From positions 1-28,377 of the forward strand of contig CAYMLQ010000037.1 of assembly GCA_964390795.1 (NCBI GenBank): a stretch of 28,377 nucleotides of DNA, written 5' to 3'. Shown one piece after another: positions 17,901-25,670 of this stretch; the stretch's first letter is position 1; every line of letters starts with the position of its first letter. The position numbers and the translations under genes were made by a program. This stretch comes from CAYMLQ01 sp964390795. GTDB lineage: Bacteria > Verrucomicrobiota > Kiritimatiellia > RFP12 > UBA1067. The notes beneath the pieces are model-generated. The model made no database searches. It was not told the DNA's origin and saw only the letters and a program-made list of their open reading frames with translations.

Positions 17901-18426
17901 CTTGGGTGAGCGCACGGTGCTGAACGTGGGCGGTAACAATGACTCAACCGCGTTCGACGGCGTGATCTCAGGAGGCGGGAGCCTCATCAAAGGCGGGAAT
18001 GGCGCATTCACCCTCACAGGAATGAACACCTTCACCGGCACGACGACGGTGTCCTCCGGAACGCTTGTGTTAGGTGCCAACGGCGTGTTGAACGCGAGCG
18101 CGAACCTCGTGCTCGCGGACGGCACACTCAATGCCGGCACGGCGAGCAACGCGCTGCAGCGTCTGATCGTGACCGGTGCCGCAACGCTGGACTTGGGCGA
18201 CGGGACGTGCCGCCTGACATTTGCTGACAGCGCCAGCGCGGTGTGGACAGGCACGCTGACGCTAACCGGGACATTGGGCCCTGAAACGCTGCGGTTCGGA
18301 ACCGGCCGCACCGGTCTGACGCTGGAGCAGCTGAGTCACATTATTTATGGGAACCAGACGTTCAGGCTGGACAGCCAGGGCTATCTCTTCCGGTTGTGGG
18401 AGGGGACTCTGCTGAGCATATTCTAA
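14950..18426 (+). CDS. Autotransporter-repeat surface protein with two lectin-like modules
   Basis: A 1158-residue exported protein. ATG 14950 has AGGAG 8 nt upstream; the signal peptide is WKAAVLAVMAGASGAARA, cleavage near 39. At least four autotransporter-associated beta-strand units are seen near residues 145-172, 372-407, 686-722 and 1007-1045 (GSLVKQGSGTLTLSGTNTY, GGMSLVKRGAGTLTLFGG). Between them, two homologous modules (about 407-617 and 726-937) share FDAS..L..NGA..T.WNDLS, FLLTD..., YVNGV, HNG.NLVEVL, GDQ...EV and RLQVE.YL..KWF, typical of concanavalin-A/LamG-like folds. Corresponding points are exactly 960 nt (320 codons) apart. No translocator barrel is visible. The downstream gene starts 4 nt after the stop. 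A role in surface adhesion or polysaccharide binding is inferred. Confidence 0.82.
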   Translation: MRTGMWHGVAEMRKQLGTGCWKAAVLAVMAGASGAARAADGTWASLTGGTWGTAENWNAGAIADGSDFTADFSTLNLTGDIAVSLDMAATVGGLVFGDVDIGTAGGWFLNHNGDAANTLAVTNVTVNALGAGKTATIGAVLVGSGSLSKNGEGTLTLTNSNTYTGGTAINAGRLQVGNGGAFCKLGSGNIVNHGTLAYIFDSTATNSLPSGAGLSGSGSLVATGGIIQINGNITLGGRQSYAQTGAATLYKGIELVAAEATLTGSAIAMYGDVGKKNSDGYRLNLDTSATHGPIDLNISLGRNGTWYTPAGFTANAGTGTISVVGTGVNSSGWRITPVTLTGAVNIPANVYSDASVTINATSASTVSGAFSGGMSLVKRGAGTLTLFGGSTYTGATIVSNGTLQVAMPVFAEAARHFDASGLGLANGAAVTTWNDLSVNAAHATVPGGNAAPTYIADAGTGTGLGALNFLRNGGPNDSQALRFARDINIRTVFSIFKGNSFLLTDLANYHFHRPTDTNAVDVLFDSGYASADLKTGNTYVNGVKITPTAYAMPTNLHNGYNLVEVLSSGGAVTADSFNKDRNAHAGDQSQAEVFIFDTVLNETKRLQVEAYLNKKWFGIGSGPGNVLPSGTAMTLAGGATLDLSGEAHQTLASLASADGPGSTVYLGNAKLTVSNAVNTTFAGVISGSGGSLVKQGSGTLTLSGTNTYGGSTLIAGGVLKIGGVSLKNPVAGAARWFDASALALTNGAAITQWNDLSGANAHAVNATGTLRPTYAANALGELGAVHCNRTNGAPRGDYLNFTQDPNVRTVFSVFKGSSFLLTDASAYNFHRQTDNDPASPLWASTAGWTSESIKNGSTYVNGVLVNGVTTAMPTNTHNGFNLVEVLTTGSVTNGGFNNDRGGIHSGDQYHGEVILYDTLLSESQRLQVEEYLMRKWFEGVTYNGTLPSLSPVNLMNGGALDVTSVTNPAIGSLASTDGLGSRVILGERTVLNVGGNNDSTAFDGVISGGGSLIKGGNGAFTLTGMNTFTGTTTVSSGTLVLGANGVLNASANLVLADGTLNAGTASNALQRLIVTGAATLDLGDGTCRLTFADSASAVWTGTLTLTGTLGPETLRFGTGRTGLTLEQLSHIIYGNQTFRLDSQGYLFRLWEGTLLSIF

Positions 18427-18430
18427 AAAC

Positions 18431-20671
18431 ATGAGAAAGAGCATTCTCCTGGCCTTGCTGACGGTTTCAGCGGCGGGCGGCGGTTACTGGTTGGGGCGCT
18501 GTCAGGCACCTGCGGCAGTCGCTCCTGCTGCCTCTCAAACGGAGTCTGCGAAGCGGCAGGGGAAAGGGACACAGCACCCTGTTCGCCGTCAGCCGGCGAA
18601 GAAGGAGGGCGTGCAAGCCAGCCACCTGTCAGGGGAGCATGCCCTCGCGACGATCCAAGAACGATTTCTGGTGTTGAAAAAAAGAGGGCTGTTTAGCAAC
18701 GGGCTCCTTGACGATTCAGAGTGGCTGAAAGCGCTTGCCGATGTCGATGTGGCAGACATTCCGGACGCGCTGGCGTTTGTTAAACTGAACGTGCCGAGAA
18801 TGATGCGGGAGGGCTCGTTGCGCCAGCTGTATCAGCGGTGGGCGGAGGCGGACGTGGCTGCGGCGATGGACTCGGCGAGCGCGCTGGCCGGCCGGCTGGA
18901 GCGCGAGTTGTGCATGGGTGCTGTGGCGGTCGTGTGGGCGAGAACCGAGCCCGCCGGCGCAGTCGCCTGGCTGAAGCAGCTTCCGGGCGGGCCGTTCCGC
19001 GACCAGGTTCTGAATGCCGTCGTCATGCCGCTGAGCGCGGCTGATCCGCAGGGGACCTTCGCGTTGGTTCTTTCATTCGGCTGCGGCAGCGCGCGGCGGT
19101 ACTGGGGCGAAATGTCCACCATTTTCGGGAACTGGGCCGCCCAGAATCCGGCCGTGGCTGCGGCCCAGGCCGCCCAGTCGCTGACGGGCGAGCAGCGGTT
19201 GCAGGCCTTTCACGGCATCGCCGCCTCCTGGGCTCAGCAGAATCCGAGGGCGGCGCTGGCGTGGGCCGGCACGCTTGCGAGCGAGACGGAAAAGGGCGGC
19301 CTCGTCAGCGCCATCTATTCCGTCTGGGCGCAAAACGACCTGGCCGGTGCGCTGGCCTACGCGAAGCGATTGCCGGACGATCAGAAGCGGCGGGACGTGC
19401 TCGACACCCTCTGCCAGCAGTGGGCGCTGCAGGAGCCTCAGGCTGCGGTGGCGTACGTGAGCAGCCTGCCGAAGGGCCTTTGCCGGACCGAGCTGCTCGG
19501 CAGCGTTTTCGACGCCTGGCTCCTTCAGGACGCGGAAGCCGCCGCACGGTTTATCGCTGCCCTGCCCTCGGGATCGGAACGCAACCGGCTCTTGCAACGC
19601 GCCGTGGGCTCGCTCGCCTACGAGCGTCCGGTGGAGGCGATCAAGCTCGCCTCGCTGATGCCGCCCGGCCAGACGCTGTACGACGTCGTAGGCGAAATCG
19701 CCGGTGCGCTCGCGCAATCCGATCCGCAGGCGGCCATGGAGTGGATCAACGCTTTGCCTGAAGGCGACTCCAAGCGCAATGCGTTGCAAACGGTATGCTG
19801 GCAACTCGCCGAGGATGACCCGAAGGCCGCCTCCGCTTTCGCCGCCACGTTGCCGGCCGGGAGCGTGCGCGACAGATTCGTGAGCAGTATCGCCCACCAG
19901 TGGGCGCGGGCCGATGTGGGCGCCGCGCTCGAGTGGGCGCAGGCTTTGCCGGAAGGCGAGGCGAGGAAAGACGCGCTCGACACGGTGGGCCAGCAGTGGG
20001 CGCAGACGGATCCGCAGTCCGCGCTGTCCTACGCGCGGGCGCTGCCCGAGGGCGGCTTGCAAGACACGTTCATGGAGAAGGCCGCGGAAAAGTGGGCGGA
20101 GAGCGACGCGACAGCCGCGGCCGCCTGGTTCGCGGCCCTGCCTGAGGGCGGTGCGAAGCAGGCGTATCTTCAGGGGCTGGTCTCCGGAATGGCGCAGAAT
20201 GACCCTGAGCACGCCGCGACCTTCGTTGCTGGCCTGCCAGCGGGTGAGGCGCAGAACAAGGCCGCCGTTGAGGTCGTCGACCAGTGGGCCGAGTCAGACC
20301 CGCAGGCGGCTGCGGCCTGGGCCGTCCGGCTCGCGGGCGAGACACGGGCTGAGGCGTTCCGTTCGGTCGTGCAGAGCTGGTCTCAGAAAGATCCCGCCGC
20401 CGCCGGCCAGTGGCTTGGCACATTGCCGGTCGACGGCGTCAGGGAGAGCGCGGTGCGGAGCTACATTGACAGCGCATCAGGGGAGTATCCCGAGATGGTC
20501 TCGCCTTATGTGGAGACCCTGTCTGACCCCGAGCAGCGAGCGGATGCCATTGAGCGCGTTGCGCGGAGCTGGCTGCGCACCGATCCCACCGCGGCCGCCC
20601 ACTGGCTGAACGCGACGAGCCTGCCGGCCGACCGGAAGCAGCGGCTGCTCGCCGGAGAAGCAGAGGGGTGA
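18431..20671 (+). CDS. Membrane-anchored 32-residue helical-repeat protein
   Basis: A 746-residue protein with an N-terminal hydrophobic anchor or uncleaved signal (ILLALLTVSAAGGGYWLG), then a basic, Pro/Gln-rich linker, then about 19 tandem copies of a 32-residue unit. The consensus is WAxxDPxAAxxWxxxLPxGxxRxxAL, with single-residue length variation in a few units. Each unit looks like two short helices, so the whole should form an alpha-solenoid comparable in layout to TPR or HEAT proteins, probably a periplasmic protein-binding scaffold. No enzyme motif is seen. It starts 4 nt after the autotransporter stop, so it is very likely co-translated and may assist that protein. The 3' end converges on the CotH gene, with 7 nt between stops. 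Confidence 0.8.
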   Translation: MRKSILLALLTVSAAGGGYWLGRCQAPAAVAPAASQTESAKRQGKGTQHPVRRQPAKKEGVQASHLSGEHALATIQERFLVLKKRGLFSNGLLDDSEWLKALADVDVADIPDALAFVKLNVPRMMREGSLRQLYQRWAEADVAAAMDSASALAGRLERELCMGAVAVVWARTEPAGAVAWLKQLPGGPFRDQVLNAVVMPLSAADPQGTFALVLSFGCGSARRYWGEMSTIFGNWAAQNPAVAAAQAAQSLTGEQRLQAFHGIAASWAQQNPRAALAWAGTLASETEKGGLVSAIYSVWAQNDLAGALAYAKRLPDDQKRRDVLDTLCQQWALQEPQAAVAYVSSLPKGLCRTELLGSVFDAWLLQDAEAAARFIAALPSGSERNRLLQRAVGSLAYERPVEAIKLASLMPPGQTLYDVVGEIAGALAQSDPQAAMEWINALPEGDSKRNALQTVCWQLAEDDPKAASAFAATLPAGSVRDRFVSSIAHQWARADVGAALEWAQALPEGEARKDALDTVGQQWAQTDPQSALSYARALPEGGLQDTFMEKAAEKWAESDATAAAAWFAALPEGGAKQAYLQGLVSGMAQNDPEHAATFVAGLPAGEAQNKAAVEVVDQWAESDPQAAAAWAVRLAGETRAEAFRSVVQSWSQKDPAAAGQWLGTLPVDGVRESAVRSYIDSASGEYPEMVSPYVETLSDPEQRADAIERVARSWLRTDPTAAAHWLNATSLPADRKQRLLAGEAEG

Positions 20672-20678
20672 ACGGTTT

Positions 20679-23600
20679 TTACGGCAGGGGGGGCGGCAAG
20701 GTGCCGCCACTGGAGGAGGTTGTGGCGGGCCAGACGCGCAGGCGGAAGTAGCGGCTCGAATACTTAGCGAACTCATCCGGTGGCAGGGCGAGCGTCCAGA
20801 GGTACCCGTCGCCGATGTTCTCCACGCCGAGGTAGGCTCTGTCGATGTCGAACCATTCGAGGAGGTCTTCAGAGGCCTGCAGGGACGCGCCCACGTCAGA
20901 CCGGCCGAACGCTTGATGGTAAGAGACGCGGAGGCCCTCCTCGCCGATGTGGAAGCCCTCCATGTCCGAAAGGCCCCGGTCGGACGGGTCTTGCGGATCG
21001 GCGCCCGTGTAGTATTCGATCAGGTTCGCAACGCCGTCGCCGTCGTCGTCGCCCTCGAGCGTGGCGAGGCCGCGCAGGCCGAACCACTCCCAGTAGCAGC
21101 CGGATCCCGGCGTGGGTACGGCGGCCTGCCAGGGCACGCGCTCCGCCGTGGGGCCGAACGTGGTGCGGTTGAGCGAGTCGCCGTCGCCGTCCGCGCTCTT
21201 AGGCCACGCGCCTTTGGTTTTGAACTCGAGCGTGTCAAGCATGAGACCGTTGCGGTTGCGCAGGGTGACGCTTTCGCCGGAGTCGCTGAGCCCGCCGTAA
21301 AGCCAGAAGGCGATCGGAGTGACGGCGCTGCCGTAGCGGTCCCTGAAGGCTTCGCTGTGGCGCGCGACAACCGCATGTTCGCCGGGCTTGAGAAGCACGG
21401 CGCCCAAGACCAGCTCGTCGGCGGGCTGGCCGTCCGGGAAGCGGCAGCCGCTGAGGCTGATGTCGCAGTCGGCGACATTCAGGAGTTCGACGAACTCGTA
21501 CGCGCGGTCGATGAGTTCCGGCAGGCGGTTGACGGTCTCGTTCATCTCGGGGTTGTAGTGGATCTCGCTGAGCTGGATGTCGCCGGGAAGGGCGTAGCGT
21601 CCGCCGATCAGGTACTCGGCGCGGGCGGCGAGGCCCCAGCGGCTGTCGGAGGTGCGGTAGGCGCGGGCGAAGAGGGTGGCCGAGGCGGAGAGGGTGAGGG
21701 TCGTGCCGGGCGTGCAGGAGTGGGCGGACGGGTGGGGCTGGTTGTTCCAGAGCGCCGGGTCGTTGCCGTCGAGCGTGTAGCGGATGAGGTTGCCCTCGGG
21801 CGCGTTCAGCGTGACGCTCACCCAGGTGCCGGCCGGGCGTATGCAGGAGCCCTGCGAGAGCGTAACGGGCTTGAGCAGCGAGCACTTGGCGTACAGGTTC
21901 TGGTCGATCCAGGCTGCGTGGTTGGTGACGAACCAGGTGAGCCACACGACCTCGCTGGGGTGGGTCGTGCCGAACTGCTGGCTGGGGCGTTTTCCCCACC
22001 TGACGATATCGCGCTCGGCGGCGGCTTCGGGGATTTGAGCCTTGAGCCGGTCGATGGTGGCGACGAGGTTGGTCTCGGACCAAACGCCCCTGCGCAGCTC
22101 TAGCCAGCGATCCCAGTACTGACGTTGGAACGCGGGCTGGGCATGCAGCTTACCCCAGAAGTCGCCGCGGATGAAAGGCTCCGGGGAGAAGGTCCAGGCG
22201 TCCCAGCGCTTCACGTTGGGGAAGGAGACCTCGCTGTAGCCGTAAGGCCCGAGTGAGCGGTCGAAGTCCCATAGCGGACCTGCCATGATCTTGCCGCTGC
22301 GGTCCTTGTGAAACCACGAGCTGAGCGTGAACATGTCGACGTCCATGGAGAACATCTTGTAGATATGGAAGTCAATCCAGGAGGGCAGGTCGATCAAACG
22401 GGGCACGCCGTTCGTGGGGTTCATGGGGTCGGCCCCGTAGATGGCATCCTCAAAGGCGTTAAAAGCCGCGACGATGTAGCTGCACTGCTCGGGTTGGGCG
22501 GTGTCGATTTTCGGGTAGGCCAGCACCATGTAGCGCCCCGTGCTGTTCGGGAAATTGCGGGCCGTGCGCCAATAGAACTCATCGGCGTCATTGCGGTCCG
22601 TCTTGAAGAGATAGCTGCCCGAGAGGTTGGGTTGGGTGACGTCGGCGGGCGAGGCGATGTCGTCGATGGGGACGCGGCCGTCGCCGGCCTTGATGCGCTC
22701 TTCGAGGACGTAGAGACCGGCGTACTTGGCGGCGGAGAGCGCGTCGGTCTCGTTGCCGATGGTGAAGAGTTCGACCCAGCGCGTACGCGGGGCGTAGCGT
22801 CCGATCTGTCGGGAGAGGTCGAAGAGCAGGGCGTCGTGCATGTAGGTGCGGTCGTAGTCGTAGCACGAGATAAGGGCAAAATCCGAGCCTTTGGGGAAGC
22901 CGCGGAGGTCGACCTGCCTGTCGTCGTTGTCTTCGCCCCAGAAGGTGAGCGCGTAAGGCTTTTTGGGAAAACCTGAGGAGGAAGAGCCGCGGATGTGTAT
23001 GCCGGCGCGGGAGGTGAGGGATGGCGGGCTGGTGAGGCAGGCCGTGCCTCCGACAGGCTCGACGAAATGCGCACTACAGGCGACATAGTTGTAGTTGTTG
23101 TCCCACTCGTTGAACGGAATGCCGTTCCAGATCGGATCGTTCTCGCGCAGCACGAGGATGGGCAGGCTCGTGGCGAAAGCGAGCGTGGCGGCGTCGGCGG
23201 CGGCGAACGTGTACTGGGCGGTGGCGGTGACGCCGCTGCGTCCGGCGGCGTCAAAAACGCGGGCGCGGATGTGGAGCGAGGAGGCGACGGTGAACGGATT
23301 GGTATAGAGCGTGCCGCCGCCGAAGGAGGGCTCCGCTCCGTTGGTGGTGTAGCGGATCGTCTGGCCGGTGAGGCTGCCTGACAGGGCGAGCGTGAAGGCG
23401 GCGGTGAAGACGCCTTGGGTTTCGGAGAAGGTGACGGTCTGGGGCAGGCGCTGGGTGCGCTCGTCGCCGTTGAGTGTGCCGGGCGTGGGGGTGATCAGGA
23501 AGGTGGGGTCGTTGGTGACGACCATCGACCTCGCAATCGTCACGAGGTGCAGTTTGAGGAAGAGGTCGCTGCTGGAGGCGTTGGCGTTCATCAGGTGTAC

Positions 23601-24515
23601 GGCCAGCGTGTTGGTGCCGTCCCGCAGGACATTGGTGACAGACGTAATGTCGGTCAGGGCCAGGGTGGAGGGGTCGCCGAGGATGCTGGCAGAGTAGCTG
23701 GCGTACGTCAGCACAGAAACGTCAGGGGAGTTGGCGCTGCACGCGAAGGCCCCATTGATGAAAACGGCAGCGCCGTCATCGTAGGTCATCTCAAACGCCA
23801 GCGCGTTGACGGCAGCTGCGCTCTCGAGTTCAAAGGCCGCGCGCAAGTAGACGCCGGGCTTGCCGAGGGCGAGGCTCTGCAGGCTCAGGTTGACCTGCGG
23901 CAGCCAGGCCGGATTCTTGGTGCCGAAGCCGACGGGGAAGAGTCCGTTGGTCCAGGTTGAGTCGTCGAATGTCGTCTGCCGCCAGAGGGTGCCGAGCGCG
24001 TCGTCGGCGGGGCAGAAGGCGCGGACCGGCGCGGCGTTTGTGACCAGATCCGTTGTGTTCGTCGCGAAGGAGAGGGCCAACCCGTATGCGATGTTCTCGT
24101 ATTGGGCCGTAAACACGGGCGCGTAGTCGTGTACCAGCACGCCGCCGGCGTCGTACAGGCCGAGATATTCGCCGCTTTTACTGAGAGCGAAATTGGTGTG
24201 GAGTTCGCCGCCGGGGTCGCGCAGGTCCGCATTCGAGGCCCAGATGAGCAGGGTTCCCCACGGAGGCAGGGTGACATCGGGCAGGCGCCACTTATCGGGC
24301 TTCGAAAGGTTGTCGGTGAGTGACCAGTTGAGCAGGCAGACCGATCGCCCCGTGGTGTTCTGGAGTTCGAGCCAGTCGGAGGAGTTGCCGAAGGTGTCGC
24401 GGATGAAGCCGTTATTCTCAGCCATGAACTCGGAAATGATCACGGCTGGGGTAGCCGCGCAGAGTTGTGCGGAAAGAAAGAGTGCAACGCTCATCACCTT
24501 AAATTTAAAAACCAT
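20679..24515 (-). CDS. Secreted CotH-family protein with lamin-tail domains
   Basis: A 1278-residue protein from ATG 24515 (GTG 24524 would sit at the likely transcription start). The signal peptide is FKFKVMSVALFLSAQLCA. Order of domains: lamin-tail-like (about 25-150, IISEFMAENNGF, SSDWLELQNTTG); a beta-sandwich with DDGAAVFINGAF; a chitobiase-type domain (about 355-440, IRYTTNGAEPSF); a CotH kinase-like domain (about 450-790, GIHIRGSSSSGFPKK, YAGLYVLEERIKAG, GPLWDFDRSLG); another chitobiase-type domain (IRYTLDGNDPALW); a second lamin-tail domain (IQLSEIHYNPE); and a DDDGDGVANLIEYY calcium-type motif. CotH proteins are atypical protein kinases; the WDFD motif is present. Substrate and activity here are unproven. 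A strong promoter lies just upstream. Confidence 0.85.
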   Translation of the reverse strand: MVFKFKVMSVALFLSAQLCAATPAVIISEFMAENNGFIRDTFGNSSDWLELQNTTGRSVCLLNWSLTDNLSKPDKWRLPDVTLPPWGTLLIWASNADLRDPGGELHTNFALSKSGEYLGLYDAGGVLVHDYAPVFTAQYENIAYGLALSFATNTTDLVTNAAPVRAFCPADDALGTLWRQTTFDDSTWTNGLFPVGFGTKNPAWLPQVNLSLQSLALGKPGVYLRAAFELESAAAVNALAFEMTYDDGAAVFINGAFACSANSPDVSVLTYASYSASILGDPSTLALTDITSVTNVLRDGTNTLAVHLMNANASSSDLFLKLHLVTIARSMVVTNDPTFLITPTPGTLNGDERTQRLPQTVTFSETQGVFTAAFTLALSGSLTGQTIRYTTNGAEPSFGGGTLYTNPFTVASSLHIRARVFDAAGRSGVTATAQYTFAAADAATLAFATSLPILVLRENDPIWNGIPFNEWDNNYNYVACSAHFVEPVGGTACLTSPPSLTSRAGIHIRGSSSSGFPKKPYALTFWGEDNDDRQVDLRGFPKGSDFALISCYDYDRTYMHDALLFDLSRQIGRYAPRTRWVELFTIGNETDALSAAKYAGLYVLEERIKAGDGRVPIDDIASPADVTQPNLSGSYLFKTDRNDADEFYWRTARNFPNSTGRYMVLAYPKIDTAQPEQCSYIVAAFNAFEDAIYGADPMNPTNGVPRLIDLPSWIDFHIYKMFSMDVDMFTLSSWFHKDRSGKIMAGPLWDFDRSLGPYGYSEVSFPNVKRWDAWTFSPEPFIRGDFWGKLHAQPAFQRQYWDRWLELRRGVWSETNLVATIDRLKAQIPEAAAERDIVRWGKRPSQQFGTTHPSEVVWLTWFVTNHAAWIDQNLYAKCSLLKPVTLSQGSCIRPAGTWVSVTLNAPEGNLIRYTLDGNDPALWNNQPHPSAHSCTPGTTLTLSASATLFARAYRTSDSRWGLAARAEYLIGGRYALPGDIQLSEIHYNPEMNETVNRLPELIDRAYEFVELLNVADCDISLSGCRFPDGQPADELVLGAVLLKPGEHAVVARHSEAFRDRYGSAVTPIAFWLYGGLSDSGESVTLRNRNGLMLDTLEFKTKGAWPKSADGDGDSLNRTTFGPTAERVPWQAAVPTPGSGCYWEWFGLRGLATLEGDDDGDGVANLIEYYTGADPQDPSDRGLSDMEGFHIGEEGLRVSYHQAFGRSDVGASLQASEDLLEWFDIDRAYLGVENIGDGYLWTLALPPDEFAKYSSRYFRLRVWPATTSSSGGTLPPPLP

Positions 24516-24529
24516 TTTAAACACGCGTC

Positions 24530-24559
24530 ATTATAGTCTGGGTCGGGCGTGTTATTCAA
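24530..24559 (-). promoter_or_regulatory. Promoter of the CotH gene
   Basis: On the minus strand TTGAAT (24559-24554) and a perfect TATAAT (24535-24530) are 18 bp apart. Transcription should start near 24523, so the leader to ATG 24515 would be about 8 nt. This is the best promoter match in the window. Confidence 0.6.
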
Positions 24560-24616
24560 TCAGAATGGACGGGACCTCCAAGGGCGGCGAAGGATGCAGT
24601 GTTGAAAGCTATTGCT

Positions 24617-24826
24617 GGGGCGCATGGCAGTTCTGTCGAGGGTCGGTGTTTCATAATCATAATCTTGCTCGTAATCGTAATCTTGATTTTGACGGGCATC
24701 TGTCCTCTACGGTATGGTAACCCCTTTTTGTGGAGTAGCAACGTGGGGCAGGATTAAGATTAAGCGTAAGATTAAGATTAGGATTACGATTGTGAGCGCA
24801 CTCCCAACAGAACTGCCATGCGCCCC
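24617..24826. repeat. MITE-like element: 20-bp terminal inverted repeats plus hexamer arrays
   Basis: A perfect 20-bp inverted repeat occupies 24617-24636 and 24807-24826 (GGGGCGCATGG... and its complement). Inside, facing arrays of hexamers follow: AATCNT units at 24655-24690 (AATCAT, AATCTT, GCTCGT, AATCGT, AATCTT, GATTTT) and their reverse-strand counterparts at 24751-24792. The order on each side is 20-mer, 15-18 nt spacer, then hexamers, so the element is two inverted copies of one unit. No clear target-site duplication is seen. The 60-nt centre (24691-24750) is unique. Mobility is not established. Confidence 0.75.
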
Positions 24827-24851
24827 TATCCCGCCACCGAATTTCGCGGGC

Positions 24852-24880
24852 TTGCATTCAGCGCGGGCAGTAGTCATAAT
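24852..24880 (+). promoter_or_regulatory. Candidate tpiA promoter
   Basis: TTGCAT (24852-24857) and CATAAT (24875-24880) are 17 bp apart. The -10 differs from consensus at one base. The implied leader to ATG 24918 is about 30 nt. It starts 26 nt after the inverted element. Confidence 0.45.
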
Positions 24881-24917
24881 ACCGCCGCTTTTTTATCTGA
24901 AACAAGGAGAGAGTCTG

Positions 24918-25670
24918 ATGCGTACGAAAATCGTTGCGGGTAACTGGAAAATGAACAAGACGGCCTCCGAGGCGGCCGCGCTGATTGAGGGAATCAAGAA
25001 AGAACTCGAGGGCGTGACCCAGGTTGAGGTCGTGGTTTGCCCGCCGTTCACGGATTTGAAGGCCGCGGCAGCCGCCTGCGCGGGGTCGAACGTGATGCTG
25101 GGCGCGCAGAACGTGCATTGGGAGGCGTCGGGCGCGTTCACGGGCGAGATCTCGGCCGCCATGCTGAAGGATCTGTGTGTGACGCACGTGATCATCGGCC
25201 ACAGCGAGCGCCGCCAGTATTTCGGCGAGACCGACGAGACGGTGAACAAGCGCACCAAGGCCGCGCTGGCCGCCGGGCTGATTCCGATCGTGTGCGTGGG
25301 CGAGACCTTGGAAGAGCGCGACGGCGGCAAGATGGAGTCGGTCGTGGTGCGCCAGACCAAGCTGGGCCTTGCGGGCCTGGGCGCGGATCTGGCCAAAGTC
25401 GTGATCGCGTACGAGCCCGTGTGGGCGATCGGCACCGGCCGCACGGCGAGCCCGGCGCAGGCGCAGGAGGTTCACGCGCTGATCCGCCGCACGCTTGCGG
25501 AGATCTCCAGCGGCGACGTGGCGAACGGCATGCGCATCCAGTATGGCGGCAGCATGAAGCCCGAGAACGCCAAGGAGCTGATGAGCCAGCCGGACATCGA
25601 CGGCGGCCTGATCGGCGGCGCGGCGCTCAAGGCCGACTCTTTCGCGGCGATCATCAAGGCCGGCGTGTGA
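24918..25670 (+). CDS. tpiA: Triosephosphate isomerase
   Basis: A 250-residue TIM-barrel enzyme interconverting dihydroxyacetone phosphate and glyceraldehyde 3-phosphate in glycolysis and gluconeogenesis. All catalytic elements are present: GNWKMN (8-13, Lys11), IGHSERR (His95), AYEPVWAIGTG (Glu166), then the phosphate-binding YGGSMKPENA and GGLIGGAALK. Length is standard. ATG 24918 has AAGGAG 9 nt upstream, so the upstream extension of the open frame is not translated. Its 3' end overlaps the convergent HEAT/discoidin gene by 17 nt. It is the only central metabolic gene in the window and marks the right portion as core chromosome. Confidence 0.97.
   Translation: MRTKIVAGNWKMNKTASEAAALIEGIKKELEGVTQVEVVVCPPFTDLKAAAAACAGSNVMLGAQNVHWEASGAFTGEISAAMLKDLCVTHVIIGHSERRQYFGETDETVNKRTKAALAAGLIPIVCVGETLEERDGGKMESVVVRQTKLGLAGLGADLAKVVIAYEPVWAIGTGRTASPAQAQEVHALIRRTLAEISSGDVANGMRIQYGGSMKPENAKELMSQPDIDGGLIGGAALKADSFAAIIKAGV

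Larger units (their letters stand above)
24516..24917. other. Divergent intergenic region between CotH gene and tpiA
   Basis: The 402-nt region holds promoters on both strands and a MITE-like inverted structure (24617-24826), described separately. Open frames inside it are low-complexity and look spurious. Confidence 0.6.

Noticed and set aside
19073..20212. Minus-strand open frame (379 codons) opposite the solenoid gene
   Set aside because: It is an Arg/Leu-rich antisense shadow of the 96-nt coding repeat, which repeats the same stop-free pattern.
20913..22103. Plus-strand open frame (396 codons) within the CotH gene
   Set aside because: It is Val/Gly/Ala-rich with no domain and is antisense to well-supported CotH and lamin-tail motifs.
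24555..24857. Small open frames rich in NRN/NLN repeats around the inverted element
   Set aside because: They are translations of the hexamer arrays in both orientations, with no ribosome binding site.
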